Positions 1 through 7,617 of a stretch of 64,000 nt of DNA are shown here, piece by piece. This DNA comes from Acidimicrobiia bacterium. GTDB taxonomy: Bacteria > Actinomycetota > Acidimicrobiia > IMCC26256 > PALSA-555. Made by a program: the position numbers and the translations under genes. Every line of letters starts with the position of its first letter. Position 1 is the stretch's first letter. The DNA is taken from contig DASZJD010000054.1 of NCBI GenBank assembly GCA_035948415.1, positions 55,600 to 119,599 on the forward strand, given 5' to 3'. The notes below the pieces were generated by a model, which did no database searches, was not told the origin of the DNA, and saw nothing but the letters and a program-made list of their open reading frames with translations.

Positions 1-626
1 AATCGCGCCTCGCCCGGCAGGGGCACGAAGCGGGGCAGCGCGGGCGGGACCTTGATCCGCGCGAACCGCTGCTCGCCCGTCTCGGGGTCGCGCACGACCA
101 CGGCCAGGTTCAGCGACAGGTTGGAGATGTACGGGAAGGGGTGCGCAGGGTCGACCGCCAGCGGCGTGAGCACCGGGTAGACGCGCTCCTCGAAGGTGCG
201 CTGCAGCTCGAACCGGTCGGCGTCGTCGAGGTCCGGCCAGCCCTCGAAGCGGATCCCGGCCTCCCGGAGGCGGGGGGCGACGTCCTTCGTGAAGGCGGTG
301 GTGTGACGGTCGACGAGTGCACGCACCTGCTCGCGGATGGCGCGGATGGTCTCGAGCGGGTCGAGGCCGTCGGGGGAGCGAGCGCGCAGCCCGGCCAGCA
401 CCTGCTCCTGGATGCCGGACACGCGAACCTGGAAGAACTCGTCGAGGTTCGACGAGAAGATGGCGAGGAACTTCGCCCGCTCGAGCAGGGGACGGCCCGG
501 GTCCTCGGCCAGCGCCAGCACTCGCGCGTTGAAGTCGAGCCAGGACAACTCGCGGTTCAGGAAGCGGTCGCCGTCTCCCTCTTCGCGCGTGGTGGGAGCG
601 GCCGGCGCACCGGTCGGCACGGCCAT
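1..626 (-). CDS. ppk1: Polyphosphate kinase 1, N-terminal part (cut by window start)
   Basis: PPK1 polymerises the gamma-phosphate of ATP into polyphosphate. Only about 208 N-terminal residues are inside the window. The family's opening motif FLNRELSWLDFN is at about residues 22-33, followed by the helical segment LLERAKFLAIFSSNLDEFF, as in the PPK N domain. The catalytic histidines lie in the missing part. The start is the ATG at 624-626 (MAVPTGAP). No Shine-Dalgarno sequence is visible, but a TACCAT box lies 6 nt upstream, which suggests a leaderless mRNA. A three-unit PHO-box-like repeat lies about 60 nt upstream. The gene is divergent from the MFS gene. Confidence 0.93.
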   Translation of the reverse strand, partial: MAVPTGAPAAPTTREEGDGDRFLNRELSWLDFNARVLALAEDPGRPLLERAKFLAIFSSNLDEFFQVRVSGIQEQVLAGLRARSPDGLDPLETIRAIREQVRALVDRHTTAFTKDVAPRLREAGIRFEGWPDLDDADRFELQRTFEERVYPVLTPLAVDPAHPFPYISNLSLNLAVVVRDPETGEQRFARIKVPPALPRFVPLPGEAR

Positions 627-632
627 GGCCTG

Positions 633-638
633 ATGGTA
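633..638 (-). promoter_or_regulatory. Putative -10 box TACCAT of ppk1
   Basis: TACCAT on the minus strand ends 6 nt before the ppk1 ATG, which fits transcription starting at or next to the start codon. No good -35 hexamer is visible, so an activator may be needed. Confidence 0.45.
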
Positions 639-687
639 GCGGCGCCGGCTCCGACGCTCCCCGGGGCCTCGGCGCGCCGCGGGATCG

Positions 688-715
688 CGTGACGTGTCGG
701 TGACCGTCAGGTGAA
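688..715 (-). promoter_or_regulatory. PHO-box-like triple direct repeat upstream of ppk1
   Basis: On the minus strand TTCACC, GTCACC and GTCACG follow each other with an exact 11-bp period (plus-strand starts 710, 699 and 688). PhoP boxes of actinobacteria are built from 11-nt direct repeats with a TTCACC/GTCACC-like core. Polyphosphate kinase is a known phosphate-regulon gene in streptomycetes. The array is 62-90 nt upstream of the ppk1 start and also lies in front of the divergent MFS gene. Assignment to PhoP is inference. Confidence 0.5.
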
Positions 716-797
716 GGTTCGACGCCGGCACGGCCGGCGCCGGGCGCTCGTCCACGCCGGGTGACCGTGGGGCCGCGCCGCTACTGTCGATGTACCG

Positions 798-2267
798 ATG
801 CCTGTGGAGCGCACCTCCCTGTTCCGGGCCCTCGTCGACCGGTTCCTCGCCCTCATGCCGCCCACGCCGTTCGGGCGGCTGGTCCGGGCCCACCTCGTCA
901 CGATGTGCGCCGACGCCTGCGTGGCCGCGTCCCTTGCGGGGTCGCTCTTCTTCCAGAAGCCGAGCAGCGGGGCGCGGGGCTCGGTCCTGCTCTACCTCTT
1001 GCTCACCATGGCGCCGTTCACGGTCGTGGCCCCGGTCATCGGGCCCGCCCTCGACCGGGTGCGGGGCGGCCGTCGGCTCCTCATCGTCGCTTCCTGCGTC
1101 GGCCGCGCCGCGCTCTGCCTGATCATGGCCTCGGTCGTGACGAAGCCGTCGCCCGAGGGCCTCCTCGTCTACCCGTTCGCGTTCGGCGTCCTCGTGCTGT
1201 CGAAGGGCTACTCGGTGGCTCGGAGCTCCCTGGTACCGGACCTCGTCGACGAACGCACGTCGCTCGTGCAGGCCAACTCGCGGCTGGCGATCATCAGCGC
1301 CGTCGCCGCCCTGCTCGGCGGCGCGCCGGCGCTCGTCGTCCAGCAGCTGTTCGGCGCGGACTGGTCGCTGCGGCTGGCCGTAGTCGTGTTCATCGTCGCG
1401 GCGTCGTACGCCCTCCGGATTCCACGCGTCGAGCGCGTCACCGGCCGCGAGGCGGCCGCCCGGGAGCGCGAGGAGCTCCACCAGCCGTCGATCCTCCTCG
1501 CCGCGTCGGCGATGGCGATCCTGCGGGGCGCGATGGGCTTCCTCCAGTTCTTCGCCGCCTTCACGTTCAAGCACGACCTCTTCGCGCTCGGGGTCGCCGC
1601 GGCCGCGGCCGGGATCGGTCTGTTCGCCGGCAACCTCCTCGCGCCCTGGCTGCGCTCCCACGTCCGCGAGGAGCTCATCCTCGCCGGGGCCCTCCTCGGC
1701 GCCGCCGCCGCCACGCTGTTCGGCGTGCTGCTCATGAAGACGCTCGGGATCCCGTTCGCCTTCCTCGCCGTCGGGCTCGGCGCCGCCGCGGGGAAGATCG
1801 GGTTCGACAGCCTGCTGCAACGCGACGGACCCGACGCGGTCCGAGGCCGCGCCTTCGCGCGTTTCGAGACCCGGTTCCAAGGCGCGTGGGTCGTCGGGGC
1901 GGTGCTCGGGATCATCCCGGTCGTCGCCCCCGCCGGGCTGGCCGTGCTCGGGATCGTCCTGGCCTTCGGCGGCGTCTCGTACCTCGCGGCGCTGCGCGCG
2001 GCCCGGACCCGGCCGCCACGGTCGAAGCTCCGACCCGAGGCGGTGGACCGGGCCCTCGGCCGGGCTCGCGACAACCTTCGGGACCGCCGTCGGCAGAGCC
2101 GAGCGGGGCGGCGCAGGGCCGCGGCGAGGCGCCGCCGCCAGCTGGCCGGCGGCGCCGCGGAGCCGCGCCGGCCCGGGCACGGTGACGACGGCCTGCCGTA
2201 CCCGCCGCCCCCGCCGGCGACCGAGCCGGCCCCGCCGCCGCCCCCGCGGCGAGCCCCGCGCCCCTGA
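798..2267 (+). CDS. MFS-type transporter with a basic, proline-rich tail
   Basis: This 489-residue protein has about 10-12 hydrophobic segments between residues 30 and 400, for example around 69-90 and 310-345. The loop arginines after the second helix (DRVRGGRR) fit a major facilitator permease. The substrate cannot be told from the sequence. The last 75 residues or so are arginine-rich and then proline-rich, a probable cytoplasmic tail. The start is the ATG at 798 (MPVERTSLF). A TACTGT hexamer lies 10 nt upstream, and no SD is seen. The gene is divergent from ppk1 and may share its regulatory region. The tail could be over-read, but the frame stays open to the TGA at 2267. Confidence 0.8.
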   Translation: MPVERTSLFRALVDRFLALMPPTPFGRLVRAHLVTMCADACVAASLAGSLFFQKPSSGARGSVLLYLLLTMAPFTVVAPVIGPALDRVRGGRRLLIVASCVGRAALCLIMASVVTKPSPEGLLVYPFAFGVLVLSKGYSVARSSLVPDLVDERTSLVQANSRLAIISAVAALLGGAPALVVQQLFGADWSLRLAVVVFIVAASYALRIPRVERVTGREAAAREREELHQPSILLAASAMAILRGAMGFLQFFAAFTFKHDLFALGVAAAAAGIGLFAGNLLAPWLRSHVREELILAGALLGAAAATLFGVLLMKTLGIPFAFLAVGLGAAAGKIGFDSLLQRDGPDAVRGRAFARFETRFQGAWVVGAVLGIIPVVAPAGLAVLGIVLAFGGVSYLAALRAARTRPPRSKLRPEAVDRALGRARDNLRDRRRQSRAGRRRAAARRRRQLAGGAAEPRRPGHGDDGLPYPPPPPATEPAPPPPPRRAPRP

Positions 2268-2319
2268 GCGGCACCGAAACCGCCGCGCCGGGCGCGGCCA
2301 GCGTGCGAGCATCGACGCC

Positions 2320-3534
2320 GTGCCCGTCGAGTTCCGACCCATCGAGACCGCCGAGGTCCCCGCGTTCGCGCGCGCCGCCGCGGTCGGCTTCGGCGAGCGC
2401 CCCACCTACGCCGAGGAGCACCCGCGCTGGGTCAGCCTCGACCTGGACCGGACCCGGGCCGGCTTCGACGGGGAGGACCTGGTCGCGACGTCGCGGAACT
2501 ACTCGCTCGAGCTGTCCCTCCCGGGCGGCGCGGTGCTCCCGGCCGCCGGGGTCAGCGCCGTGACCGTCCGCCCGACCCACCGCCGCCGGGGCCTGCTGCG
2601 CTCGATCATGCGCGAACTGCTGGACGAGGCCACGACTCGCGGCGAGGCGGTCGCGATGCTGACCGCGAGCGAAGGCTCGATCTACGAGCGGTTCGGGTTC
2701 GGCATCACGACGCGCTCGATGGCGATCGAGCTCGACCGCCGCGACGTCCAGTTCGTCCGGCCTCGCCCGGAGGGGCAGCTGCGGCTTCTCGACGCCGACG
2801 AGGCGGCGAAGCTGGAGCCCGACGTCTTCGAGCGGGTTCGGCGCGCCTACCCGGGGGCGGTGTCGCGCCCGGACGCGTGGTGGAGCGACGAGCAGTGGGA
2901 TCCGCGCTTCGGGGTGCGCTTCGACGTCGCGTACGAGGCCAACGGCGTCGTCGCCGGCTACGCCTGCTACGGACTCCACGAGACGCACGACCCGAGCTCG
3001 GGCTCTGGGAGCCGGCTCGTCGTCCGCGATGTCGTGGCCGCGGACCCGGCCGCGCTCCACGGGCTGTGGCGGTACCTGTGCGAGGTCGACCTCGTGCGCA
3101 CGATCAGCGACCGGGGCGCGCCGCTCGACCTGCCCCTGGCGTGGTGGCTGGCCTCGAACCGGGCGGTGCGGGTCCGCGCCGTCAAGGACGAGGTCTGGAC
3201 CCGGCTGCTCGACGTGCCGGCCGCGCTCGCGGCCCGGACCTACGCCAGCGAGGGACGCCTCACGCTCGGCGTGCGCGACGAGTCCCGCCCGGGCGGCCGG
3301 GCCGACGGGACGTTCACGCTCGAGGCCGGCCGCGACGGCGCCGACGTGCAGGAGGGCGGCCGACCTGACCTCGAGTGCAGCGTGAGCGCGGTGTCGGCGG
3401 CCTGGCTCGGCGGGGTGCGGTGGACGACCCTCGCCGCCGCCGGCCTCGTCGACGAGCGGACCGACCGGGCGCTCGCCCGGGCCGACCAGCTCTTCCCGTG
3501 CGACCCGCTGCCGTTCCCGTTCACCTGGTTCTGA
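2320..3534 (+). CDS. Eis-like GNAT N-acetyltransferase
   Basis: The 404 residues match the usual length of the Eis family (about 400), which has tandem GNAT folds and a sterol-carrier-like C-terminal domain. The acetyl-CoA loop is visible as VRPTHRRRGLLRSIM at about residues 84-98. The segment TASEGSIYERFGFG after it is typical of Eis-type enzymes. The C-terminus ends DPLPFPFTWF, with the free carboxylate that acts in catalysis in this family. The start chosen is the GTG at 2320 (MPVEFRPIE); GAGCAT lies 7 nt before it. The acceptor substrate is unknown: Eis proteins acetylate aminoglycosides or protein lysines, and nothing here decides between them. Confidence 0.85.
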   Translation: MPVEFRPIETAEVPAFARAAAVGFGERPTYAEEHPRWVSLDLDRTRAGFDGEDLVATSRNYSLELSLPGGAVLPAAGVSAVTVRPTHRRRGLLRSIMRELLDEATTRGEAVAMLTASEGSIYERFGFGITTRSMAIELDRRDVQFVRPRPEGQLRLLDADEAAKLEPDVFERVRRAYPGAVSRPDAWWSDEQWDPRFGVRFDVAYEANGVVAGYACYGLHETHDPSSGSGSRLVVRDVVAADPAALHGLWRYLCEVDLVRTISDRGAPLDLPLAWWLASNRAVRVRAVKDEVWTRLLDVPAALAARTYASEGRLTLGVRDESRPGGRADGTFTLEAGRDGADVQEGGRPDLECSVSAVSAAWLGGVRWTTLAAAGLVDERTDRALARADQLFPCDPLPFPFTWF

Positions 3535-3552
3535 GCGGCGCGCCGCGGCCGG

Positions 3553-4296
3553 TCAGGCCCAGCCGCTCGTCGCGCCCCGCACCATGCCGAACGGCCCGGC
3601 CGGCCACCGGAAGCAGTCCATCATCAGCTGGTCGACCTCCTCGGCCGACGCCACGCCCTCGGCGACGACCCGTCGGGCCTCGACGAGCATGGCGGCGTAG
3701 ACGCGGTTGGCGACGAACCCCCACTCGGTGTCGACGTCGCGCACGACGACCGGGTGCTTGGCGCACGCGCGCGCGACGCCGCAGACGACCTCGACCGTCT
3801 CCGGCGCCGTGTCGGCGGTCCGGACGATCTCGGCGAACGCCATGACCGGGGCCGGCGACGCCCAGTGCCAGCCGACGACCCGCTCGGGCCGGTCGGTCAC
3901 GGCGGCCAGCGCCGCGATCGGGTAGCCGGAGGTGTTCGAGGCCAGGATCGTCGCCGGCGGCGCGACCCGGTCGAGCTCCCGGAACACCGACACCTTCAGC
4001 CCCAGGCGCTCCGGCACCGCCTCGATGACCAGATCGGTCGTCGCCGCGTCGTCGAACGACGGCGAGAAGGTGAGGCGCCGCAACGCCGCGTCGGCCTGCT
4101 CGCGCGACAGCTTCTGGCGCTCCACCCCCCGTTCGAGCCCGTACCGGCCGGTCGTCACGTGCTCGCGGCCGCGGGCGAGCGCGTCGGGGTCGACGTCGTA
4201 GCAGACGGTCGGGTAGCCGGCGGTCGCGGTGACCTGGGCGATGCCGCTGCCCATGACCCCGGCGCCCAGGACGCCGATCCGAGGCGCGTCGGTCAC
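3553..4296 (-). CDS. 3-hydroxyacyl-CoA dehydrogenase family protein, short C-terminus
   Basis: The protein is NAD-dependent and related to 3-hydroxybutyryl-CoA dehydrogenase. It opens with a Rossmann motif, GVLGAGVMGSGIAQ (about residues 7-20), and carries the SNTSGYPI segment near residue 120. At 247 residues it is about 35 shorter than usual (about 282): it stops soon after WPAGPFGMV and lacks most of the last helices of the C-terminal domain. The GTG start at 4296 overlaps the stop of the DUF2342 gene by 4 nt (GTGA), so the two are translationally coupled. It faces the acetyltransferase gene 18 nt away. It may be a natural short form or a truncated gene. Confidence 0.8.
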   Translation of the reverse strand: MTDAPRIGVLGAGVMGSGIAQVTATAGYPTVCYDVDPDALARGREHVTTGRYGLERGVERQKLSREQADAALRRLTFSPSFDDAATTDLVIEAVPERLGLKVSVFRELDRVAPPATILASNTSGYPIAALAAVTDRPERVVGWHWASPAPVMAFAEIVRTADTAPETVEVVCGVARACAKHPVVVRDVDTEWGFVANRVYAAMLVEARRVVAEGVASAEEVDQLMMDCFRWPAGPFGMVRGATSGWA

Positions 4297-5504
4297 GGCC
4301 GCTCCGGCTCGTCGAGATCGAGCTCGACGCGTGCGAGCCACAGACCGGGGGCGGCGAGCTCGGGCCCCGTCGGGACCATGGGTGGCGCCTCCCACAGGCG
4401 GTTCAGGCTCTCCGCTCCGGCGCGCTCGACGACGCCGGCGCAGAAGGCCGCACCGAGCTCGTAGTCCTCGCGCTCGAGCGTGAGGCCCAGCAGCTGCTCG
4501 ACGAACCGGGTCGCCTCGCCCCGTTCGATGCGGTGGCGCGCGATCGCCTCGTGGACGCGCGCGAACGACGGCACCAGTTTGTCCCCTACCCGCCGGAGCA
4601 CGTCGTCGGCGTAGCCCTCGAGCACGGCGTGGAAGATCCGCAGCGACTCGAGGAGCTGCTCCTGTCGGGGCGAGGTCATGGCGCCGAGCAGCTCCTCAGG
4701 CCGCTCGGCGAGGCTCTGGAGCGACTCGGGGTTCGCCGGGTCCAGGTCGCCCAGGCGCGCCCCGAGGACGGTCGGGTCCACCTCGTACGCGGAGACGTAC
4801 TCGGTGGCGAGGCTCACGAGCCGCTCCCGCACCCACGGCACCGACCGGGTGGCGGCGTGCACCACCTCGTGCAGCGCCACGGTGAAGCGCAGGTCGGCCC
4901 GCTCGAGCGACCAGGCCTCCTCGAAGACGTCGAGGTTCGGCACGACGAAGCACAGCGAGGGCGCGTCCGACGCGGGGAGCGGGAGGTCGTACCGGCCCAG
5001 CGCGTGCTGGGCCAGGTAGCCGATCATCGATCCCGCCTGGACCCCGAGGAGCAGCGGGGCCAGCATCGGTAGGAGGGCGGCGAGCGGGTCCGCGCCCGGG
5101 CCGCCCGGGGCTCCGCCCGTCACCTCGCCCTCGCCGCCTCGGAAGGCCCGGCCCAACGTCGTGGCGAGGGCGTCGAGGACCGGGCGGAGCGCCTGGAGGT
5201 GGAGCTCGGCCCAGCCCTGCCGACCGGTGACGAGCGTGGAGGCGGTGAACGTGGCCGTGAGCCCGGTCTCGGCGACCACGTGGGTCTGCGCCGCCTGGGC
5301 GAGCTCCTCGAGGTTCGCGACCGCCGCCCCGTCGACGTCCCGCTCCGGCACGCCGTCGGTGGCCACGTGCCGGGCCACCTGCGCCGCGATCTCCCAGTTG
5401 ACCGGCCCGCTCGACTGCAGCATGCGCAGGAGCTGGTTCAGCTCCAGGTTCCCGAACCCGAACGGCAGTGACGGCTCGTCGCCAGGTTGAGGACCGCCGG
5501 CCAC
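4293..5504 (-). CDS. Zinc-dependent metalloprotease, DUF2342 family
   Basis: This 403-residue protein belongs to the actinobacterial DUF2342 family, sometimes labelled F420-biosynthesis-associated. The metal motif HEVVHA is at about residues 212-217, inside a helix preceded by RADLRFTVAL, and the family's FGFGNLE opening appears near the N-terminus. In mycobacteria the homologue lies near the PDZ/S16 protease and UPF0182 genes; here those are 6 kb away. The start is the GTG at 5504, with TAGACT 6 nt upstream. The peptidase substrate is unknown. The downstream dehydrogenase overlaps it by 4 nt. Confidence 0.88.
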   Translation of the reverse strand: MAGGPQPGDEPSLPFGFGNLELNQLLRMLQSSGPVNWEIAAQVARHVATDGVPERDVDGAAVANLEELAQAAQTHVVAETGLTATFTASTLVTGRQGWAELHLQALRPVLDALATTLGRAFRGGEGEVTGGAPGGPGADPLAALLPMLAPLLLGVQAGSMIGYLAQHALGRYDLPLPASDAPSLCFVVPNLDVFEEAWSLERADLRFTVALHEVVHAATRSVPWVRERLVSLATEYVSAYEVDPTVLGARLGDLDPANPESLQSLAERPEELLGAMTSPRQEQLLESLRIFHAVLEGYADDVLRRVGDKLVPSFARVHEAIARHRIERGEATRFVEQLLGLTLEREDYELGAAFCAGVVERAGAESLNRLWEAPPMVPTGPELAAPGLWLARVELDLDEPERP

Positions 5505-5510
5505 GCGGCC

Positions 5511-5516
5511 AGTCTA
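5511..5516 (-). promoter_or_regulatory. Putative -10 box TAGACT of the DUF2342 gene
   Basis: TAGACT on the minus strand is 6 nt before the GTG start, matching the leaderless arrangement seen throughout the window. It overlaps the first base of the divergent SDR start codon at 5516. Confidence 0.4.
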
Positions 5517-6580
5517 TGAACGTGATCTCGATTGCCGTCACGGGGGCTTCGGGGGTGGTCGGGCAGCGGCTCCTGCCGGTGCTGGCCGAGGACGCGTCGG
5601 TGCGACGACTCGTCGGGCTGGACGTCCGACCGCCGCGACGTCGCGCCGCCGGTCTCGAGTTCCACCTCGTCGACGTGGCGCGCTCGGAGCTCAAGCCGCT
5701 GCTCGAGGGCATCGACGTCCTCGTGCACCTCGCGACGGTCGTGGACCCGATCGCCGACGAGGCGCTGATGGCCCGGGTGAACGTCGACGGCACCCGGCGG
5801 GTGCTCGACGCCGCCGCCGCGGTCGGGGCCCGGAAGGTGGTCCGCGTCTCGAGCGCGGCCGTGTACGGCGCCTGGGCGAGCAACCCGGTGCCGCTCACCG
5901 AGGAGTCGCCCCTCCGCCCGAACCCCGGCTTCTCGCCGGCGGTGCTGGCGGCCGAGGTCGAGCGGCTGCTCGCCGAGTGGCGCGACGACCACCCCGGCGT
6001 GACGGTGACGACGCTGCGGAGCGCACCGGTGCTCGGCCCGGGGGCCGAGCGGCTGGCGTCGCGGCTGCTCCTCGGCCGACCGTCGCTGCGGGTCCGCGGC
6101 GCCGCGCCCCCGGTGCAGGCCGTCCACGTCGACGACCTCGTGAGCGCCCTGGCGCTCGTCGTGCTGGCCGACCACCCCGGCACCTTCAACGTGGCGTCGA
6201 ACGGCTGGCTGGCCCGGGCCGAGGCGGAGGCGCTCCTGAACCCGCCCCGCCTGCCCTCGCTGTCGCCGACGGTGCTCGAGCGGGCGCTGCGGCTGACCTG
6301 GAACGTCGGGATCGGCGACGTGCCGCCGGGCGTCGTCCCCTACCTCATCCACCCCTGGGTGGTCGCCAACGACCGGCTCCGGGGCCTGGGGTGGCGGCCG
6401 CGCCACAGCAACGAGGAGGCGCTCGTCGACGGCCTCGACTCGCTCGCACCGACGCGGTCGCCGGTCCCGCTCGTCGCGCTCGGCGCCGGCGCGCTCGCCG
6501 GCGCCGGCGTCACGGCGTGGCTGCTGGGGCGGCGCTTCCGGCGAGGTGGGCGGCGCGCCAGTCGTCCCACTCGGGCGTGA
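5516..6580 (+). CDS. Extended SDR (NAD-dependent epimerase/dehydratase-like) lacking YxxxK
   Basis: The 354-residue protein begins with the nucleotide-binding motif TGASGVVGQRL at about residues 8-18, followed by strands typical of extended SDRs (VLVHLATVVDP, VVRVSSAAVYG). The usual active-site YxxxK reads FSPAV at about residues 141-145, just before LAAE, so both Tyr and Lys are missing. A C-terminal hydrophobic helix (about residues 322-340) ends in arginines, so the protein is probably membrane-attached by its tail. The start is the ATG at 5516 (MNVISIAVT), 11 bp from the divergent DUF2342 start. Its 3' end overlaps the convergent siroheme decarboxylase gene by 71 bp. A structural or binding role is possible. 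Confidence 0.8.
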   Translation: MNVISIAVTGASGVVGQRLLPVLAEDASVRRLVGLDVRPPRRRAAGLEFHLVDVARSELKPLLEGIDVLVHLATVVDPIADEALMARVNVDGTRRVLDAAAAVGARKVVRVSSAAVYGAWASNPVPLTEESPLRPNPGFSPAVLAAEVERLLAEWRDDHPGVTVTTLRSAPVLGPGAERLASRLLLGRPSLRVRGAAPPVQAVHVDDLVSALALVVLADHPGTFNVASNGWLARAEAEALLNPPRLPSLSPTVLERALRLTWNVGIGDVPPGVVPYLIHPWVVANDRLRGLGWRPRHSNEEALVDGLDSLAPTRSPVPLVALGAGALAGAGVTAWLLGRRFRRGGRRASRPTRA

Positions 6581-7580
6581 AGTAGCGGACCCGCGTCTTC
6601 TTGTACTCCTTCACCGACCACAGCAGCGCGTAGTCCTCGACCCCGGTCTCGGCGCGGATCGCCGCGATCGTCGCCTCGCAGTCTCGCCCGTGCTTGCCGT
6701 GCACCATCGTGAACACCGAGTACGGCCAGTCGGGGTACGTCGGCCGCCGGTAGCAGTGGCTCACGAGCGCGAACCCGGCCATCTGGGGGCCGAGCTCCTC
6801 CAGCCGGTGCTCCGGCACCGCCCACACGCCCATGGCGTTGGCCTTGAAGCCGGCGGACCGGTGGTTCATCACCGCCGCGAAGCGCCGCATCAGCTTGCGG
6901 GCTCGGAACGAGCGGAGCAGCTCGAGCACGTCGTCCTCCGAGCAGCCGAGCTGCTCGCCTTGCGCCGCGAACGGGTGCTCGACGAGGGGCAGGTCCTCCT
7001 GCACGACGCGGATCGCCGCCACCTCGAGGTCGGAGAGGATGGGCGCCTCCATGTGGGGGCGGCGCTCAGGGCGCTCGTGCTCGGCCACGGTCGCCTTGGC
7101 GTCGGCGGCCGTCTTCCCGGTCATGTCGAGCTTGACGCCGATCTTGTAGAGCTGGAGCGTCGGCAGCTTGCGGGTGACGACGGCGCCCGAGTCGCGGTGG
7201 AGCACCTCGAGGTGCTCGTCGAGCGACTCGCCCGGCGGGACCGCGATCGTGTACCAGAGATTGAAGTTGTGGTTGCGCTTGTAGTTGTGGCTCACGCCCG
7301 GGTGCGCGCTGATCACCGCCGCCGCCTCGTCGACCCGTCCCGGGTCCATTCGGGCCGCGACGAGCGACGAGTCGTAGCCGAGGGCGCGCGTGTCGAAGAT
7401 CGCCGAGAGCTGCCGCAGCACCCCGGCGGCCTTCACCGCCGCCACGCGGTCCCGGACCTCGGGCTCGCTCAGGCCGAGCCGGGCCCCGAGCGCGGCGTAG
7501 GGAGCCGGCTCCAGCGGGAAGTCCCACTGCACCGCGTTCAGCAGCTCGCGATCGCTGTCGGTGAGACCGGGCTCGCTCAT
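6510..7580 (-). CDS. Siroheme decarboxylase, fused AhbA-AhbB type
   Basis: Two Lrp/AsnC-like modules lie in one 356-residue chain, each a winged helix plus a ferredoxin-like domain. The first module has YKRNHNFNLWYTI (about residues 100-112) and the second has HCYRRPTYPDWPYSVFTM (about 279-296). These are signature segments of AhbA and AhbB / NirDL-type siroheme decarboxylases and differ from amino-acid regulators. The enzyme makes 12,18-didecarboxysiroheme for the Ahb heme or heme d1 routes. No partner gene of either route is in the window. The start is the ATG at 7580 with CACGAT 7 nt upstream; an in-frame ATG at 7589 is the alternative. Automated pipelines would probably call it an AsnC-family regulator. 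Confidence 0.82.
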   Translation of the reverse strand: MSEPGLTDSDRELLNAVQWDFPLEPAPYAALGARLGLSEPEVRDRVAAVKAAGVLRQLSAIFDTRALGYDSSLVAARMDPGRVDEAAAVISAHPGVSHNYKRNHNFNLWYTIAVPPGESLDEHLEVLHRDSGAVVTRKLPTLQLYKIGVKLDMTGKTAADAKATVAEHERPERRPHMEAPILSDLEVAAIRVVQEDLPLVEHPFAAQGEQLGCSEDDVLELLRSFRARKLMRRFAAVMNHRSAGFKANAMGVWAVPEHRLEELGPQMAGFALVSHCYRRPTYPDWPYSVFTMVHGKHGRDCEATIAAIRAETGVEDYALLWSVKEYKKTRVRYFTPEWDDWRAAHLAGSAAPAATP

Positions 7581-7617
7581 CGGGTCCATCGTGGCGGGAG
7601 GCCCCCGACCCGGCAAA

